Below are positions 48,364-58,810 of a stretch of 62,670 bases of DNA, piece by piece (the first letter of the stretch is position 1; every line of letters begins with the position of its first letter). The stretch spans positions 1 to 62,670 of the forward strand of contig JBOHAD010000007.1 in the NCBI GenBank assembly GCA_050697555.1. The letters run 5' to 3'. The notes below the pieces were generated by a model. The model ran no database searches. It was not told where the DNA came from and worked only from the letters and a program-made list of their open reading frames with translations. The position numbers and the translations under genes were made by a program. This DNA comes from DASQWP01 sp050697555. Its GTDB lineage: Bacteria; Actinomycetota; Thermoleophilia; Gaiellales; Gaiellaceae.

Positions 48364-49693
48364 CGCCGCCGAAGTAGTGGTGGAGCGCGTCCCAGCGCTT
48401 CACCGAGTAGCCCTCGTTCTCGAGGGCCGCGACCGCGTCGGGCTCGAATCCCGGCTCCAGATGCACGAGCTCCCCGGTGGAGTGCATCCGCGGCCGGTCG
48501 ACCGCGTCCTGGGGACGGAGCCCCTCGTCGAGGATGCCCGAGAGAACCTGGGCGAGCGCCGGCCGCAGGCGCGTCCCGCCGGCCGCTCCCGCCACGAGGA
48601 CGAGGCCGTCGCCGTCGAGCGCAACCGTCGGCGCCATCATGCTCTCCATCCGCCTCCCCGGCTCGAGCGGGCCGATGAGGAGGTCGGCCTCGCCGAGCAT
48701 GCTGTTCAGGTGCAGGTCGTGGCCGGGAAGGAAGTCGCCCGAGCCGAGCCCGAGGCTCGAGGTGAGGACGCAGGCGCTTCCTTCCCCGTCGACGGCGCAG
48801 AGATTGGTGGTGTCGTCGTACGTGCGGCCGCTGTAGGGGGGAGCCGCCAGGACGTGCGCGAGGGTGACCGCCCGCGCGGCCGGTGAGCAGCCGCGCAGCG
48901 GCGGAAGAGCCGCCAGCGTGTCCACGAGCAACGAGAGGCCGCCCCGCGTGAGGATCCGCGTACCGGCGTAGCTCGCCTCCACCGGCTCCACCCACAGCGC
49001 CCGGTACGCGCGCAGGTCGTCGCGGGTGACGAGGCCGCCCCGTTCCTCCATGAGGTCGAGGAGCGCCTCGGCGAGGGCGCCCGCGTAGAAGCTCTCGGCG
49101 CCCTCGGCCGCGATCGTCTCGAGCGCGCGGAGGAGCCCAGGTTGCTCCAGGCGGTCGCCGGCCCCGAGCAGGCGCCCGCCGGGCGAGTAGATGCGCCCGC
49201 CCTCGCGCATCGTCATCACCGGCGCGAGCATGGCGAGGCAGGAGGCGTGAGCGGGCGGCATCTCGACGCCCTCGCGGGCGAGCCGGAGCGCCGGCTCGAC
49301 GAGGCGCGGCCAGGGCAGCCGTCCATGCCCGCGCCACAGCTCGTCCAGCCCCGCGGGGAGCCCGGGCACCGCGCACGAGGCGATGCCGACGAAGTAGTGG
49401 ACGAGCTCGGCCCCGAACGGAACGCCGAGCTCGATCAGCTCGGGCTCGCGCGGTGGGCCGCCGAGCCCGGGGAAGGCGACGAAGAAGTCGAGAAGCCTCG
49501 CGTTCCTGCTCTCGCCGTCGAGCCAGAGCGCATGCCCGCCGCCCGCAAGGCCCGTCATGACGGTCTCGGCGACGCAGGAGGCGAGCGAGGCCGCGACCGC
49601 CGCATCCGCCGCCGTACCCCCTTCCTGGAGGATCTCGAGGCCTGCCTCGGCGGTGGCGGGATGGCCTGCGGCGATGCCGGGAGTCACGGGCAC
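48293..49693 (-). CDS. ggt: Gamma-glutamyltransferase-family protein
   Basis: 466 aa from GTG 49693. The Ntn-hydrolase maturation site is DDTTNLCAVD with nucleophile T295; the early block AAGHPATAEAGLEILQEGGTAADAAVAAS and the GGTRLRPALAQVL end are typical. Such enzymes cleave gamma-glutamyl bonds. It has no signal peptide and is shorter than secreted GGTs, so it is probably cytoplasmic. The start is supported by a TAGGCT box 7 nt upstream. It interrupts the usual ribF–rpsO neighbourhood on the opposite strand. Confidence 0.88.
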   Translation of the reverse strand: MPVTPGIAAGHPATAEAGLEILQEGGTAADAAVAASLASCVAETVMTGLAGGGHALWLDGESRNARLLDFFVAFPGLGGPPREPELIELGVPFGAELVHYFVGIASCAVPGLPAGLDELWRGHGRLPWPRLVEPALRLAREGVEMPPAHASCLAMLAPVMTMREGGRIYSPGGRLLGAGDRLEQPGLLRALETIAAEGAESFYAGALAEALLDLMEERGGLVTRDDLRAYRALWVEPVEASYAGTRILTRGGLSLLVDTLAALPPLRGCSPAARAVTLAHVLAAPPYSGRTYDDTTNLCAVDGEGSACVLTSSLGLGSGDFLPGHDLHLNSMLGEADLLIGPLEPGRRMESMMAPTVALDGDGLVLVAGAAGGTRLRPALAQVLSGILDEGLRPQDAVDRPRMHSTGELVHLEPGFEPDAVAALENEGYSVKRWDALHHYFGGVSLVARSGAAHDPRRSGASLVLR

Positions 49694-49699
49694 CTCTGC

Positions 49700-49706
49700 T
49701 AGCCTA
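49700..49706. promoter_or_regulatory. Overlapping divergent -10 boxes (rpsO / ggt)
   Basis: TAGCCTA gives TAGCCT on the plus strand (9 nt before the rpsO GTG) and TAGGCT on the minus strand (7 nt before the ggt GTG). As at 14793–14800, one 7-bp box appears to drive both genes. Confidence 0.6.
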
Positions 49707-49714
49707 CGAGGGTT

Positions 49715-49981
49715 GTGTTGACCAAGGAAGCAAAACTGGAGATCGTCGGCCGGCACGGGCGCAAGGACGCGGATACGGGGTCTCCCCAGGTGCAGATCGC
49801 GCTCCTGACACGGCGCATCGAGCAGCTGACGGAGCACCTGCGGGCACACCGCAAGGATCACCACTCGCGCCGCGGGCTGCTGAAGCTGGTCGGCCAGCGT
49901 CGCCGTCTCCTCAACTACCTGCAGAAGAGAGATCTCGAGGGCTATCGCACCCTGATCAAAGACCTAGGCCTGCGCCGCTAG
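49715..49981 (+). CDS. rpsO: 30S ribosomal protein S15
   Basis: 88 aa. TGSPQVQIALLTRRIEQLTEHLRAHRKDHHSRRGLLKLVGQRRRLLNYLQKRD is the full S15 signature. S15 binds 16S rRNA early in 30S assembly. GTG 49715 starts the usual N-terminus. It precedes pnp, as in most bacteria. Confidence 0.97.
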   Translation: MLTKEAKLEIVGRHGRKDADTGSPQVQIALLTRRIEQLTEHLRAHRKDHHSRRGLLKLVGQRRRLLNYLQKRDLEGYRTLIKDLGLRR

Positions 49982-49990
49982 GCGCGGGCG

Positions 49991-50059
49991 GGAGGCGCCT
50001 GGTGGAAGTTTGAGGGAGTCCTCGAGGAGGGCTGCTTCAAACCTCCGCCTCACGCCTCC
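49991..50059 (+). ncRNA. Long pnp leader hairpin (Actino-pnp-like)
   Basis: The rpsO–pnp gap folds into one long hairpin: outer stem GGAGGCG/CGCCTCC (49991–49997 with 50053–50059), a middle stem of about 13 pairs with one mismatch (GGTGGAAGTTTGA / TCAAACCTCCGCC) and an apical AGTCCTC/GAGGGCT stem. It resembles the Actino-pnp leader motif and the RNase III/PNPase-controlled pnp leader. The pnp Shine-Dalgarno AAGGAGG lies 8 nt after it. Confidence 0.65.
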
Positions 50060-50077
50060 AGAGCACAAGGAGGCAGC

Positions 50078-52573
<2,496 letters not shown>

Positions 52574-52585
52574 TCCGGGATAGAC

Positions 52586-52624
52586 GAAGACGAACGGGGG
52601 CGGCGAAGCCGCCCCCTCGTCTTC
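52586..52624 (+). terminator. Terminator-like hairpin after pnp
   Basis: GAAGACG…CGTCTTC encloses GGGGGCGGC-GAA-GCCGCCCCC, giving 7 + 9 bp with a small bulge. No T run follows, so it is a U-poor terminator or a 3'-end stabiliser. Confidence 0.65.
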
Positions 52625-52639
52625 CGTGCGGCGCCGTTC

Positions 52640-52645
52640 TATGCT
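52640..52645 (+). promoter_or_regulatory. Leaderless -10 box of the membrane-protein gene
   Basis: TATGCT ends 7 nt before the ATG at 52653. Confidence 0.5.
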
Positions 52646-52652
52646 CGCCTGA

Positions 52653-53651
52653 ATGGCGAGCACCGTCCCGACGGCCTCCACTGCGGCCGGCGGTTACGAG
52701 GAGAAGCCGGGCTTCCTCAAGATCGCCTGGGCGGTCTTCCTCGGCTACGTGGCTGCCCTCGTCTTCGCGGGCGCCGCGGCGCTGGCCCTCTTGTTCCTCG
52801 GCATCGTCGGGACGAGCGGCACTGCCGGGGTGGATCCGGACGGCTTGCTCGGCTGGCCCTACTGGCGGACGGGCTGGTGGAGCGCTCTTGCGAACGCGAC
52901 CGTCAACCTCGGCATCGTCGCGGTGGCGGCTGTCTGCGTCCGCAGCGCTGTCGCCGACCGGACAGGTCGGTACGTACGGCTGAGCGCCGTTGCGGCCACG
53001 CTTCTCGTCACCGGGTACGTTCCGCTCGCCGCCTTCGACGGCGCGCTCCAGCTGAGCGGCGTCATCGCCCTCCTCGCAACGGCTCTGCTCGTCCGCTGGT
53101 TCGGCGTCGACGGAACGGAACGGAGGCCCGTGCTACCGGTGCGCCGGCCGGCCGCGATTGCGGCGGCCGCACTTTCCGCTGCGGCTCTCGCGGCCACTGC
53201 GGGGTACGGGCTCACCCATCCGCTCTGGTTCGGATCAGCCGTTTGGGACAACACGCCAGAGGGGCGGATCGGCGGGCAGCAGGTCTTTCGCCACACGTTC
53301 GAGGAGGGGAAGGGCGTCGCGTACTGGTTCTCGCTGACGAACGCGGGCTTCGCCGACGCGCGCGTCGTCGCGATCGAGGCCCCGTCCACGAACCTGCTTC
53401 ACCTGACGGGCTTCCGGCCCGACGAGGATCTGTCCGGACGGGCGAGCTCGGCCGCGGGCGCTGCGCAGTTCGTCGTCCCCGGTCGCTCGCAGCGCTGGGT
53501 CATGCTCGGCTTCCGGCTCTCCGGCTGTGGAGTGCACGGGAGCGAAGGCGCCGACGTGGTCACCCATGTGACGGTCCGTTACCGAGTGCTCGGGTCGACG
53601 CAGAGCCAGTACGTCCCCCTCAAGCCGGCTCCCGGGACGCGCTGCCCGTAG
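52653..53651 (+). CDS. Polytopic membrane protein, unknown function
   Basis: 332 aa. Hydrophobic helices at about 26–52, 82–100, 110–125, 130–150 and 165–188 are followed by an extracytoplasmic domain of about 140 residues (…HTFEEGKGVAYWFSLTNAGFADARV…RWVMLGFRLSGCGVHG) that looks beta-rich, with two cysteines that could form a disulphide. No family is recognised. It has its own leaderless promoter and overlaps the convergent EamA gene by 32 bp. Confidence 0.75.
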   Translation: MASTVPTASTAAGGYEEKPGFLKIAWAVFLGYVAALVFAGAAALALLFLGIVGTSGTAGVDPDGLLGWPYWRTGWWSALANATVNLGIVAVAAVCVRSAVADRTGRYVRLSAVAATLLVTGYVPLAAFDGALQLSGVIALLATALLVRWFGVDGTERRPVLPVRRPAAIAAAALSAAALAATAGYGLTHPLWFGSAVWDNTPEGRIGGQQVFRHTFEEGKGVAYWFSLTNAGFADARVVAIEAPSTNLLHLTGFRPDEDLSGRASSAAGAAQFVVPGRSQRWVMLGFRLSGCGVHGSEGADVVTHVTVRYRVLGSTQSQYVPLKPAPGTRCP

Positions 53652-54558
53652 CGGAGACCTGAACGTCGCGGTTCGGCGCCCGCTGCGCGAGAGCCACACC
53701 GGCGACCACGAGAACTCCACCGGCCACGAGCCAGGCCGTGACGGGCTCGTCAAGCGTGAGCGCGCCGACGACCACGGCCAGCGGCGGGATCCCGTAGGCA
53801 TAGGAGACGGCCCGGGTCGGGCCGAGACCGCGCAGGCCCACGTTCCAGGCCACATAGCCGAAGAACGTGCAGATGACGCCGAGGTAGAGGACGAGTGCGA
53901 GGTCGCCCGCCGACATGGTCGCGAGACCCTCGACGGTCGACGGGCGCACTAGGGGAAGGAGCGCGAGCGTGCCGACGAGGCTCGTCGTCGCCGTGAGCGG
54001 TAGGACGCCGTAGCGCCCGAGCAGCGGGCGCAGGAGGACGTTGTAGAGGGCGAAGGCGACCGGCGCCCCGAGGACGATCAGCGGCCCACGGGCGGTGTCA
54101 AACGAGAGCTCGTCTCCCTCGCCGAGCAGGACGACGACAGCGACGCCGGCGAAGGCGATCGCCAGGCCGGTGGTGCGGCGCGCCGTCAGTCCCTCCAGCC
54201 CCATCGCGACCGACAGCCCGAGAGTCATGGAAGGCGCGAGGGCGACGACGAGCGCGGCCGTGCCGGCGCTCGTGTACCGCTGCCCGACGTTGAGCGAAAG
54301 GTGATAGCCGGCGACGACGAGCGCCCCCGCCGCGACGATTCGGAGGACGTCGCCGCGACGGAGTCCGGGCAGGCCGCGGGCGAACCAAAGGAGCAAGGCG
54401 AACCCCGGCGCGGCGACCAGGTAGCGGAGGATGGCGACGTCCTCGGCGGAGGTCCCGGCGTCGAGGAGCGCCTTGATCGCCGCGAAGGCGCCCGCCCAGA
54501 CGACCACGACGAGCGCGAGCGACACGTGCGCGGCGGCGGGACGAGCATCAGGGCTCAT
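53620..54558 (-). CDS. EamA/DMT-superfamily transporter
   Basis: 312 aa with ten predicted membrane helices in two EamA repeats; each repeat begins with a charged helix end (LVVVWAGAFAAIKALLDAG and VAFALYNVLLRPLLGRYG) and ends with TLGLS/VVVGALTLDEP blocks. Members export small metabolites such as amino acids; the substrate is not deducible. It is divergent from the GGR-type reductase with about 70 bp between starts. Confidence 0.88.
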   Translation of the reverse strand: MSPDARPAAAHVSLALVVVVWAGAFAAIKALLDAGTSAEDVAILRYLVAAPGFALLLWFARGLPGLRRGDVLRIVAAGALVVAGYHLSLNVGQRYTSAGTAALVVALAPSMTLGLSVAMGLEGLTARRTTGLAIAFAGVAVVVLLGEGDELSFDTARGPLIVLGAPVAFALYNVLLRPLLGRYGVLPLTATTSLVGTLALLPLVRPSTVEGLATMSAGDLALVLYLGVICTFFGYVAWNVGLRGLGPTRAVSYAYGIPPLAVVVGALTLDEPVTAWLVAGGVLVVAGVALAQRAPNRDVQVSATGSASREPA

Positions 54559-54591
54559 ACCCTGTGTAACGCTCGGCGCACACGCAGATGT

Positions 54592-54606
54592 GAGCCCGCC
54601 GGGCTC
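54592..54606. promoter_or_regulatory. Inverted repeat in the EamA/GGR divergent region
   Basis: GAGCCC-GCC-GGGCTC lies 8 bp upstream of the CATAAT box (54614–54619) of the plus-strand gene, within its -35 region. The position suits an operator. The only -10-like sequence for EamA is TACACA close to its ATG. Confidence 0.35.
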
Positions 54607-54613
54607 CGACCGC

Positions 54614-54619
54614 CATAAT
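54614..54619 (+). promoter_or_regulatory. -10 box of the GGR-type gene
   Basis: CATAAT ends 9 nt before GTG 54629, predicting a 2–3 nt leader and supporting that start over a far upstream one. Confidence 0.4.
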
Positions 54620-54628
54620 TCGCCACTC

Positions 54629-55801
54629 GTGACCTACGACGCAATCGTCGTCGGCGCAGGACCGGCCGGCTCCACCTGCGCCTATCGCCTCGCCGGAGCG
54701 GGGGCCTCCGTGCTGCTCCTCGACCGCGCGCGGTTCCCGCGCGACAAGCCCTGCGGCGGCGGCGTCACCGTCCGCGCCCTGGGCGTCCTCCCCGTCTCGA
54801 TCGAGCCGGTGATCGAGGACGTCGTGAACGTCGCCGAGCTGCGCCTCCAGTACCGAACCGCCGTCGAGCGCGGCAGCGGAGAGCCGCTCGCTGTGATGAC
54901 GCAGCGGGTCCGGCTGGACGCCCATCTCGTTGCCGAGGCCGTGCACGCCGGAGCCGAGTTCCGGGACGGGATCAAGGTCGAACGGGTCGAGTCGTGCAAC
55001 GGCCGCGTCGTCGTGGCGGCGGGGGGCGAGCGCCTCTCCGGCCGCGCGCTCGTCGGCGCGGACGGCGTCAACGGGATCGTCGGGCGCGAGCTCGGGCTCG
55101 GTGGCAATCAGGCGTTGGGCGTCGCGCTCGAGGGCAACGTCCCCTGGGGGAAGCTCGAGCGCACGCGATATGCGGGTCGCATCGTGATGGAGCTCGGCGT
55201 CCTCTCCGGCGGCTACGGCTGGGTGTTTCCCAAGGGCGACCACGCGAATGTCGGGGTCGGCGGCTGGGAGTGGGAAGGGCCGCAGCTGCGGGCGCACCTG
55301 GCGCGCCTCTGCGCCGAGCACGGGATACGCCCAGAGGATCTGAAGGAGCTGCGGGGGTACCGCCTGCCGCTCCGCTCCCCGCGCTCGACGCTCGCGCGCG
55401 GCCGCACCCTGGTCGTCGGCGACGCCGCGGGTCTGATCGATCCCCTCTCGGGCGACGGGATGTACGAGGCTTTCGTCAGCGCCCGGTTCGCCGCCGACTC
55501 GGTCCTCGAGCTCCTCGCCGGCCGCGCTCCGACGCTGGAGGCGTACGGCTCGGCCCTCGGCAGGTCCCTCGCCGCTCATCACTGGGCCTCGTGGGGCCTC
55601 AAGGTCGCGCTCGACCGCTTCCCTCGCACGACGTTCGCGCTCGCGAAGACCGGTCTCGTGTGGGGGGCGATCGAGAGGGTCGTGCGCGGCGAGCTCACGG
55701 ACGTGACGGCCGCACGGGGTATCGTGCGGGCGCCCCTGAAGGCGCTTGCAATGCTCGCGCGCGCAGCCGGGAATCCCGGCCAGGCGTTTCGCGAGGCGTA
55801 G
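54629..55801 (+). CDS. Geranylgeranyl-reductase-family FAD oxidoreductase
   Basis: 390 aa from GTG 54629. FAD-binding G9-x-G11-x2-G14 (VVGAGPAGSTCAYRL), the PCGGGVTVRAL block and the later GYGWVFPKGDHANVGVG and VVGDAAGLIDPLSGDGMYEAF match the geranylgeranyl/digeranylgeranylglycerophospholipid reductase family. In actinobacteria such enzymes often saturate menaquinone side chains (MenJ-like). The substrate here is inferred only from family. Confidence 0.88.
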   Translation: MTYDAIVVGAGPAGSTCAYRLAGAGASVLLLDRARFPRDKPCGGGVTVRALGVLPVSIEPVIEDVVNVAELRLQYRTAVERGSGEPLAVMTQRVRLDAHLVAEAVHAGAEFRDGIKVERVESCNGRVVVAAGGERLSGRALVGADGVNGIVGRELGLGGNQALGVALEGNVPWGKLERTRYAGRIVMELGVLSGGYGWVFPKGDHANVGVGGWEWEGPQLRAHLARLCAEHGIRPEDLKELRGYRLPLRSPRSTLARGRTLVVGDAAGLIDPLSGDGMYEAFVSARFAADSVLELLAGRAPTLEAYGSALGRSLAAHHWASWGLKVALDRFPRTTFALAKTGLVWGAIERVVRGELTDVTAARGIVRAPLKALAMLARAAGNPGQAFREA

Positions 55802-55836
55802 AGCCTGCGGCTCAGACCGTGTCGGCGCCTCCGAAG

Positions 55837-55842
55837 TACGAT
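55837..55842 (+). promoter_or_regulatory. Leaderless -10 box of the M16 gene
   Basis: TACGAT ends 6 nt before GTG 55849, favouring this start over the in-frame GTG 55819. Confidence 0.5.
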
Positions 55843-55848
55843 GGCGCC

Positions 55849-57144
55849 GTGCAGAGCTACCTGATGACCACGCTCGACGGGGGAGCCCGTGTCGTCACCG
55901 AGCCTCTCCCGACCGTGCGCTCGGTGGCGATCGGCTTCTGGATCGGGGCCGGGTCGCGCGACGAGGACGACGCCCACGCGGGCGTAAGCCACTTCCTCGA
56001 GCACCTGCTCTTCAAAGGCTCGAGCTCCTACTCGGCCGTCGAGATCGCGGAGGTCTTCGACGCCTTCGGCGGCGAGCTGAACGCGGCGACGGCGCGCGAC
56101 TACACCGTCGTCTACGCGCGCGTGATGGACGATCACCTGGAGACCGCGCTCGACGTGATGACCGACATGGTCTTCGCGCCGACCCTGGCCGACCTGGACG
56201 CCGAGCGCGACGTGGTGCTGGAGGAGATCGCCATGGTCGAGGACACGCCGCAGGAGCTCATCTTCGACGTGATCACGGGCGCGGTCTTCGGAGACCATGC
56301 CCTCGGCCGGCCGGTGCTCGGGTCGGCGGACGTCATCTCCTCGATCTCGCGCCGCTCGGTCGGTGCCTACCACCGGCGCCGCTACCGTCCCGACAACGTG
56401 GTCGTGGCCACCGCGGGCAGCGTCGACCACGACCGACTCGTCGGGCTCGTCGAGCGCATGGCCGGGAAGGCGGCGGAGCGCCCGGCCCGTAGGGCGACCG
56501 CCCGCACTGCTCTCGTCGCGCCCCCGCCGCCCTCGCTCGTCTTCCGCCAGAGGGACACGGAGCAGTACCACGTGTGCCTCGCCGCGCCCGGGATCGCCCG
56601 TTCCGACCGGAGGCGCTTCACCGCCTCGATCCTGGACGGCGTTCTCGGCGGCTCGGCCTCCTCGCGGCTCTTCCAGGAGATCCGCGAGAAGCGCGGGCTC
56701 GCCTACGCCGTCTACACCTTCTCGTCCCAGTACGCGGACACGGGCCAGATCGGCGTCTACGTGGGCACGCGCGAGGACAACCTGGCCGAATGCCTCCGCA
56801 TCGTCTCCGAGCAGATCGAGGCGATTGTGACCGCGGGGCCGCGTCCCGAGGAGCTCGCGCGCGCCAAGGAGAACCTCAAGGGCCGCATCATGCTCGCCAT
56901 GGAGCTCACGTCCAACCGCATGAGCAGGCTCGGTAAGTCGCTCATCACGGACAGCGAGCTCCTCTCCCTCGACCGGCTGCTGGCCGAGATCGAGGCCGTG
57001 GACGCAGATGCCGTCGCGGGGCTCGCCGGTGTGCTTCTCGGGCTCGACCGCTTTTCCGTCGCGGCCATCGGCCCGAGCGAGGAGCGCTTCCTCGAGGCGG
57101 TCGAGCCCGTCTGCCCGGGCCTCGTCGAGCGCGCCGCGGCGTGA
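55849..57144 (+). CDS. M16 family zinc metallopeptidase
   Basis: 431 aa from GTG 55849. The inverted zinc motif H48-F-L-E51-H52 (GVSHFLEHLLFKG) and a downstream glutamate in AERDVVLEEIAMVEDTPQE make up the pitrilysin active site; the second, non-catalytic half has YLVFRQ…EKRGLAYAVYTF. It resembles the processing-peptidase-like proteins that follow pnp in many actinobacteria and Firmicutes. Its TGA overlaps the dapB GTG. Confidence 0.92.
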   Translation: MQSYLMTTLDGGARVVTEPLPTVRSVAIGFWIGAGSRDEDDAHAGVSHFLEHLLFKGSSSYSAVEIAEVFDAFGGELNAATARDYTVVYARVMDDHLETALDVMTDMVFAPTLADLDAERDVVLEEIAMVEDTPQELIFDVITGAVFGDHALGRPVLGSADVISSISRRSVGAYHRRRYRPDNVVVATAGSVDHDRLVGLVERMAGKAAERPARRATARTALVAPPPPSLVFRQRDTEQYHVCLAAPGIARSDRRRFTASILDGVLGGSASSRLFQEIREKRGLAYAVYTFSSQYADTGQIGVYVGTREDNLAECLRIVSEQIEAIVTAGPRPEELARAKENLKGRIMLAMELTSNRMSRLGKSLITDSELLSLDRLLAEIEAVDADAVAGLAGVLLGLDRFSVAAIGPSEERFLEAVEPVCPGLVERAAA

Positions 57145-57782
57145 GAGTTCTCCTGTACGGGGCCGCCGGTAAGGTCGGGTCCGTTCTCGGCCCCCGACTC
57201 GACGACTCGGGACACGAGGTGACGCCGGTCGGGAAAGGGGAGAGGCCGCACCCGGCCGGGTACGACGCGGCCGTCGACTTCACGCGTCCGGACGCCGCGC
57301 GCGCGAACGTCGAGGGCTGCCTCGATGCGGGAGTGCCGTGCGTCGTCGGGACGACGGGCGTCGGCCCCGCCGACCTCGCCGCCTTCGACGGGCTCGCGCG
57401 CGAGCGCGGGATCCCCTGCTTCGTCGCGCCGAACTTCGCCCTCGGAGCCGTCCTCATGATGCGCTTCGCCGCAGAAGCGGGACGCCACCTGCCGCGCGCC
57501 GAGATCGTGGAGCTCCACGACGAGGCGAAGGTCGACGCGCCCTCCGGCACGGCGAACGCCACGGCTCAGGCGCTTCCCGGCGACGTGCCCATCCATTCCG
57601 TCCGGCTGCCCGGGCTCGTCGCCCACCAGGAGGTCCTCTTCGGCGGGGAAGGACAACTTCTCACCATCCGCCACGACACGTTCTCACGCGAGGCCTTCGT
57701 CCCGGGAGTGCTGCTCGCGCTCGAGAGGCTGAGCACGCTCCAGCCCGGCGTCACGGTGGGCCTGGAAGCGCTGCTCGACTGA
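57141..57782 (+). CDS. dapB: 4-hydroxy-tetrahydrodipicolinate reductase
   Basis: 213 aa from GTG 57141 (GTGA), short for DapB (about 245–270). The nucleotide-binding GAAGKVGSVL (8–17), VVGTTGV, PNFALGAVLMM and the family block ELHDEAKVDAPSGTA are present; the usual ExHHxxKxDAPSGT has HD in place of HH. It reduces HTPA with NAD(P)H in lysine/DAP synthesis, for peptidoglycan. A tandem repeat region separates it from dapA. Confidence 0.88.
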   Translation: MRVLLYGAAGKVGSVLGPRLDDSGHEVTPVGKGERPHPAGYDAAVDFTRPDAARANVEGCLDAGVPCVVGTTGVGPADLAAFDGLARERGIPCFVAPNFALGAVLMMRFAAEAGRHLPRAEIVELHDEAKVDAPSGTANATAQALPGDVPIHSVRLPGLVAHQEVLFGGEGQLLTIRHDTFSREAFVPGVLLALERLSTLQPGVTVGLEALLD

Positions 57783-57805
57783 CGACGTGGCCTCTGCGGA
57801 CATGA

Positions 57806-57860
57806 CCGGGGCCTGGCCCCGGACACGGCTCCCGGGGACACGGCCCGGGGTCTGACCCCG
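57806..57860. repeat. Tandem REP-like palindromes between dapB and dapA
   Basis: Two palindromes, CCGGGGCC-T-GGCCCCGG (57806–57822) and CGGGGTC-T-GACCCCG (57846–57860), flank GGACACGG repeated twice (57821–57828 and 57836–57843, the second as GGGACACGG). Together they fill most of the 139-bp gap. The core and GGACAC flank match elements at 11374, 30939 and 44800. Confidence 0.6.
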
Positions 57861-57909
57861 CGCGGCGGCCCTCGGGACAGCGGCTCTGAGTGCCGGCGGG
57901 GCGTCCCGG

Positions 57910-57915
57910 TAAGAT
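57910..57915 (+). promoter_or_regulatory. Leaderless -10 box of dapA
   Basis: TAAGAT ends 6 nt before the dapA GTG at 57922. Confidence 0.55.
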
Positions 57916-57921
57916 GCGCGC

Positions 57922-58806
57922 GTGCTCGGCGAAGTCCTGACCGCCGTCGTCACACCCTTCGCCGGCGACGGCTCCGTCAACCTCGAATCCTTCCGGCGCC
58001 TCTGCGGCCACCTCGTGGACAACGGCTCGGACGGCGTGGTCGTCGCGGGGACGACGGGCGAGTCGCCGACGCTCACGGACGAGGAGCGGCTCGAGCTCTT
58101 CGCGGCCGCAGTGGAGTCCGTCGGCGACCGCGCGACCGTGATCGCCGGCACCGGCACCTACTCGACGGCGCACTCCGTGCACCTGACGGAGAAGGCTCAC
58201 GCGCTCGGCGTGGACGCCTTCCTCGTCGTGACTCCGTACTACAACAAGCCGCCGGTGCGCGGAATCGTGGCGCACTTCGCCGCGATCGCCGAAGCGACCG
58301 ACAAGCCGATCGTCGTCTACAACATCCCGCAGCGCGTCGTCCTCAACCTCGAGCCCGAGACTCTCGCCGAGCTCGCGGAGATCCCCAACGTCAGCGCGGT
58401 CAAGCAGGCCACGACGGACCCCGAGCAAGCACGGCGGATCGTCCACGACATCGGCCTCGCCCTCTACGCCGGCAACGACGACCTCCTCCTGCCCTTCCTC
58501 GAGCTCGGCGGCCTGGGCGGCATCTTCGTCTACACCCACCTCGTGGGGCCCCAGGTGAAGGAGGTGGTCACCCGCTACAGGGAGGGCGACCGCGACGGCG
58601 CCCGCGCGCTCGACCGGGAGCTTCGGCCGATCGTGGAAGCCCTTGCCGTGACGACGAACCCCATTCCCGTAAAGGCTGCCCTAAACATGCTGGGCCACGA
58701 CGTCGGCGGCCACCGGCTCCCGCTCGTCGAGGCGACAGCCGAGGAGGAACGGACGATCCGCGGCGCGCTCGAGCGCGCCGGCGTGCTCGCGGCAGCGCGG
58801 GCCTAA
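57922..58806 (+). CDS. dapA: 4-hydroxy-tetrahydrodipicolinate synthase
   Basis: 294 aa from GTG 57922. The Schiff-base lysine K161 (SAVKQATTD), proton-relay Y133 (VVYNIPQRV) and the GTTGESPTL block near the N-terminus match DapA at the E. coli numbering. It condenses pyruvate and aspartate semialdehyde in DAP/lysine synthesis. It lies 4 nt upstream of rnj, the usual actinobacterial order, though thyX is missing. Confidence 0.95.
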   Translation: MLGEVLTAVVTPFAGDGSVNLESFRRLCGHLVDNGSDGVVVAGTTGESPTLTDEERLELFAAAVESVGDRATVIAGTGTYSTAHSVHLTEKAHALGVDAFLVVTPYYNKPPVRGIVAHFAAIAEATDKPIVVYNIPQRVVLNLEPETLAELAEIPNVSAVKQATTDPEQARRIVHDIGLALYAGNDDLLLPFLELGGLGGIFVYTHLVGPQVKEVVTRYREGDRDGARALDRELRPIVEALAVTTNPIPVKAALNMLGHDVGGHRLPLVEATAEEERTIRGALERAGVLAAARA

Positions 58807-58810
58807 CACG

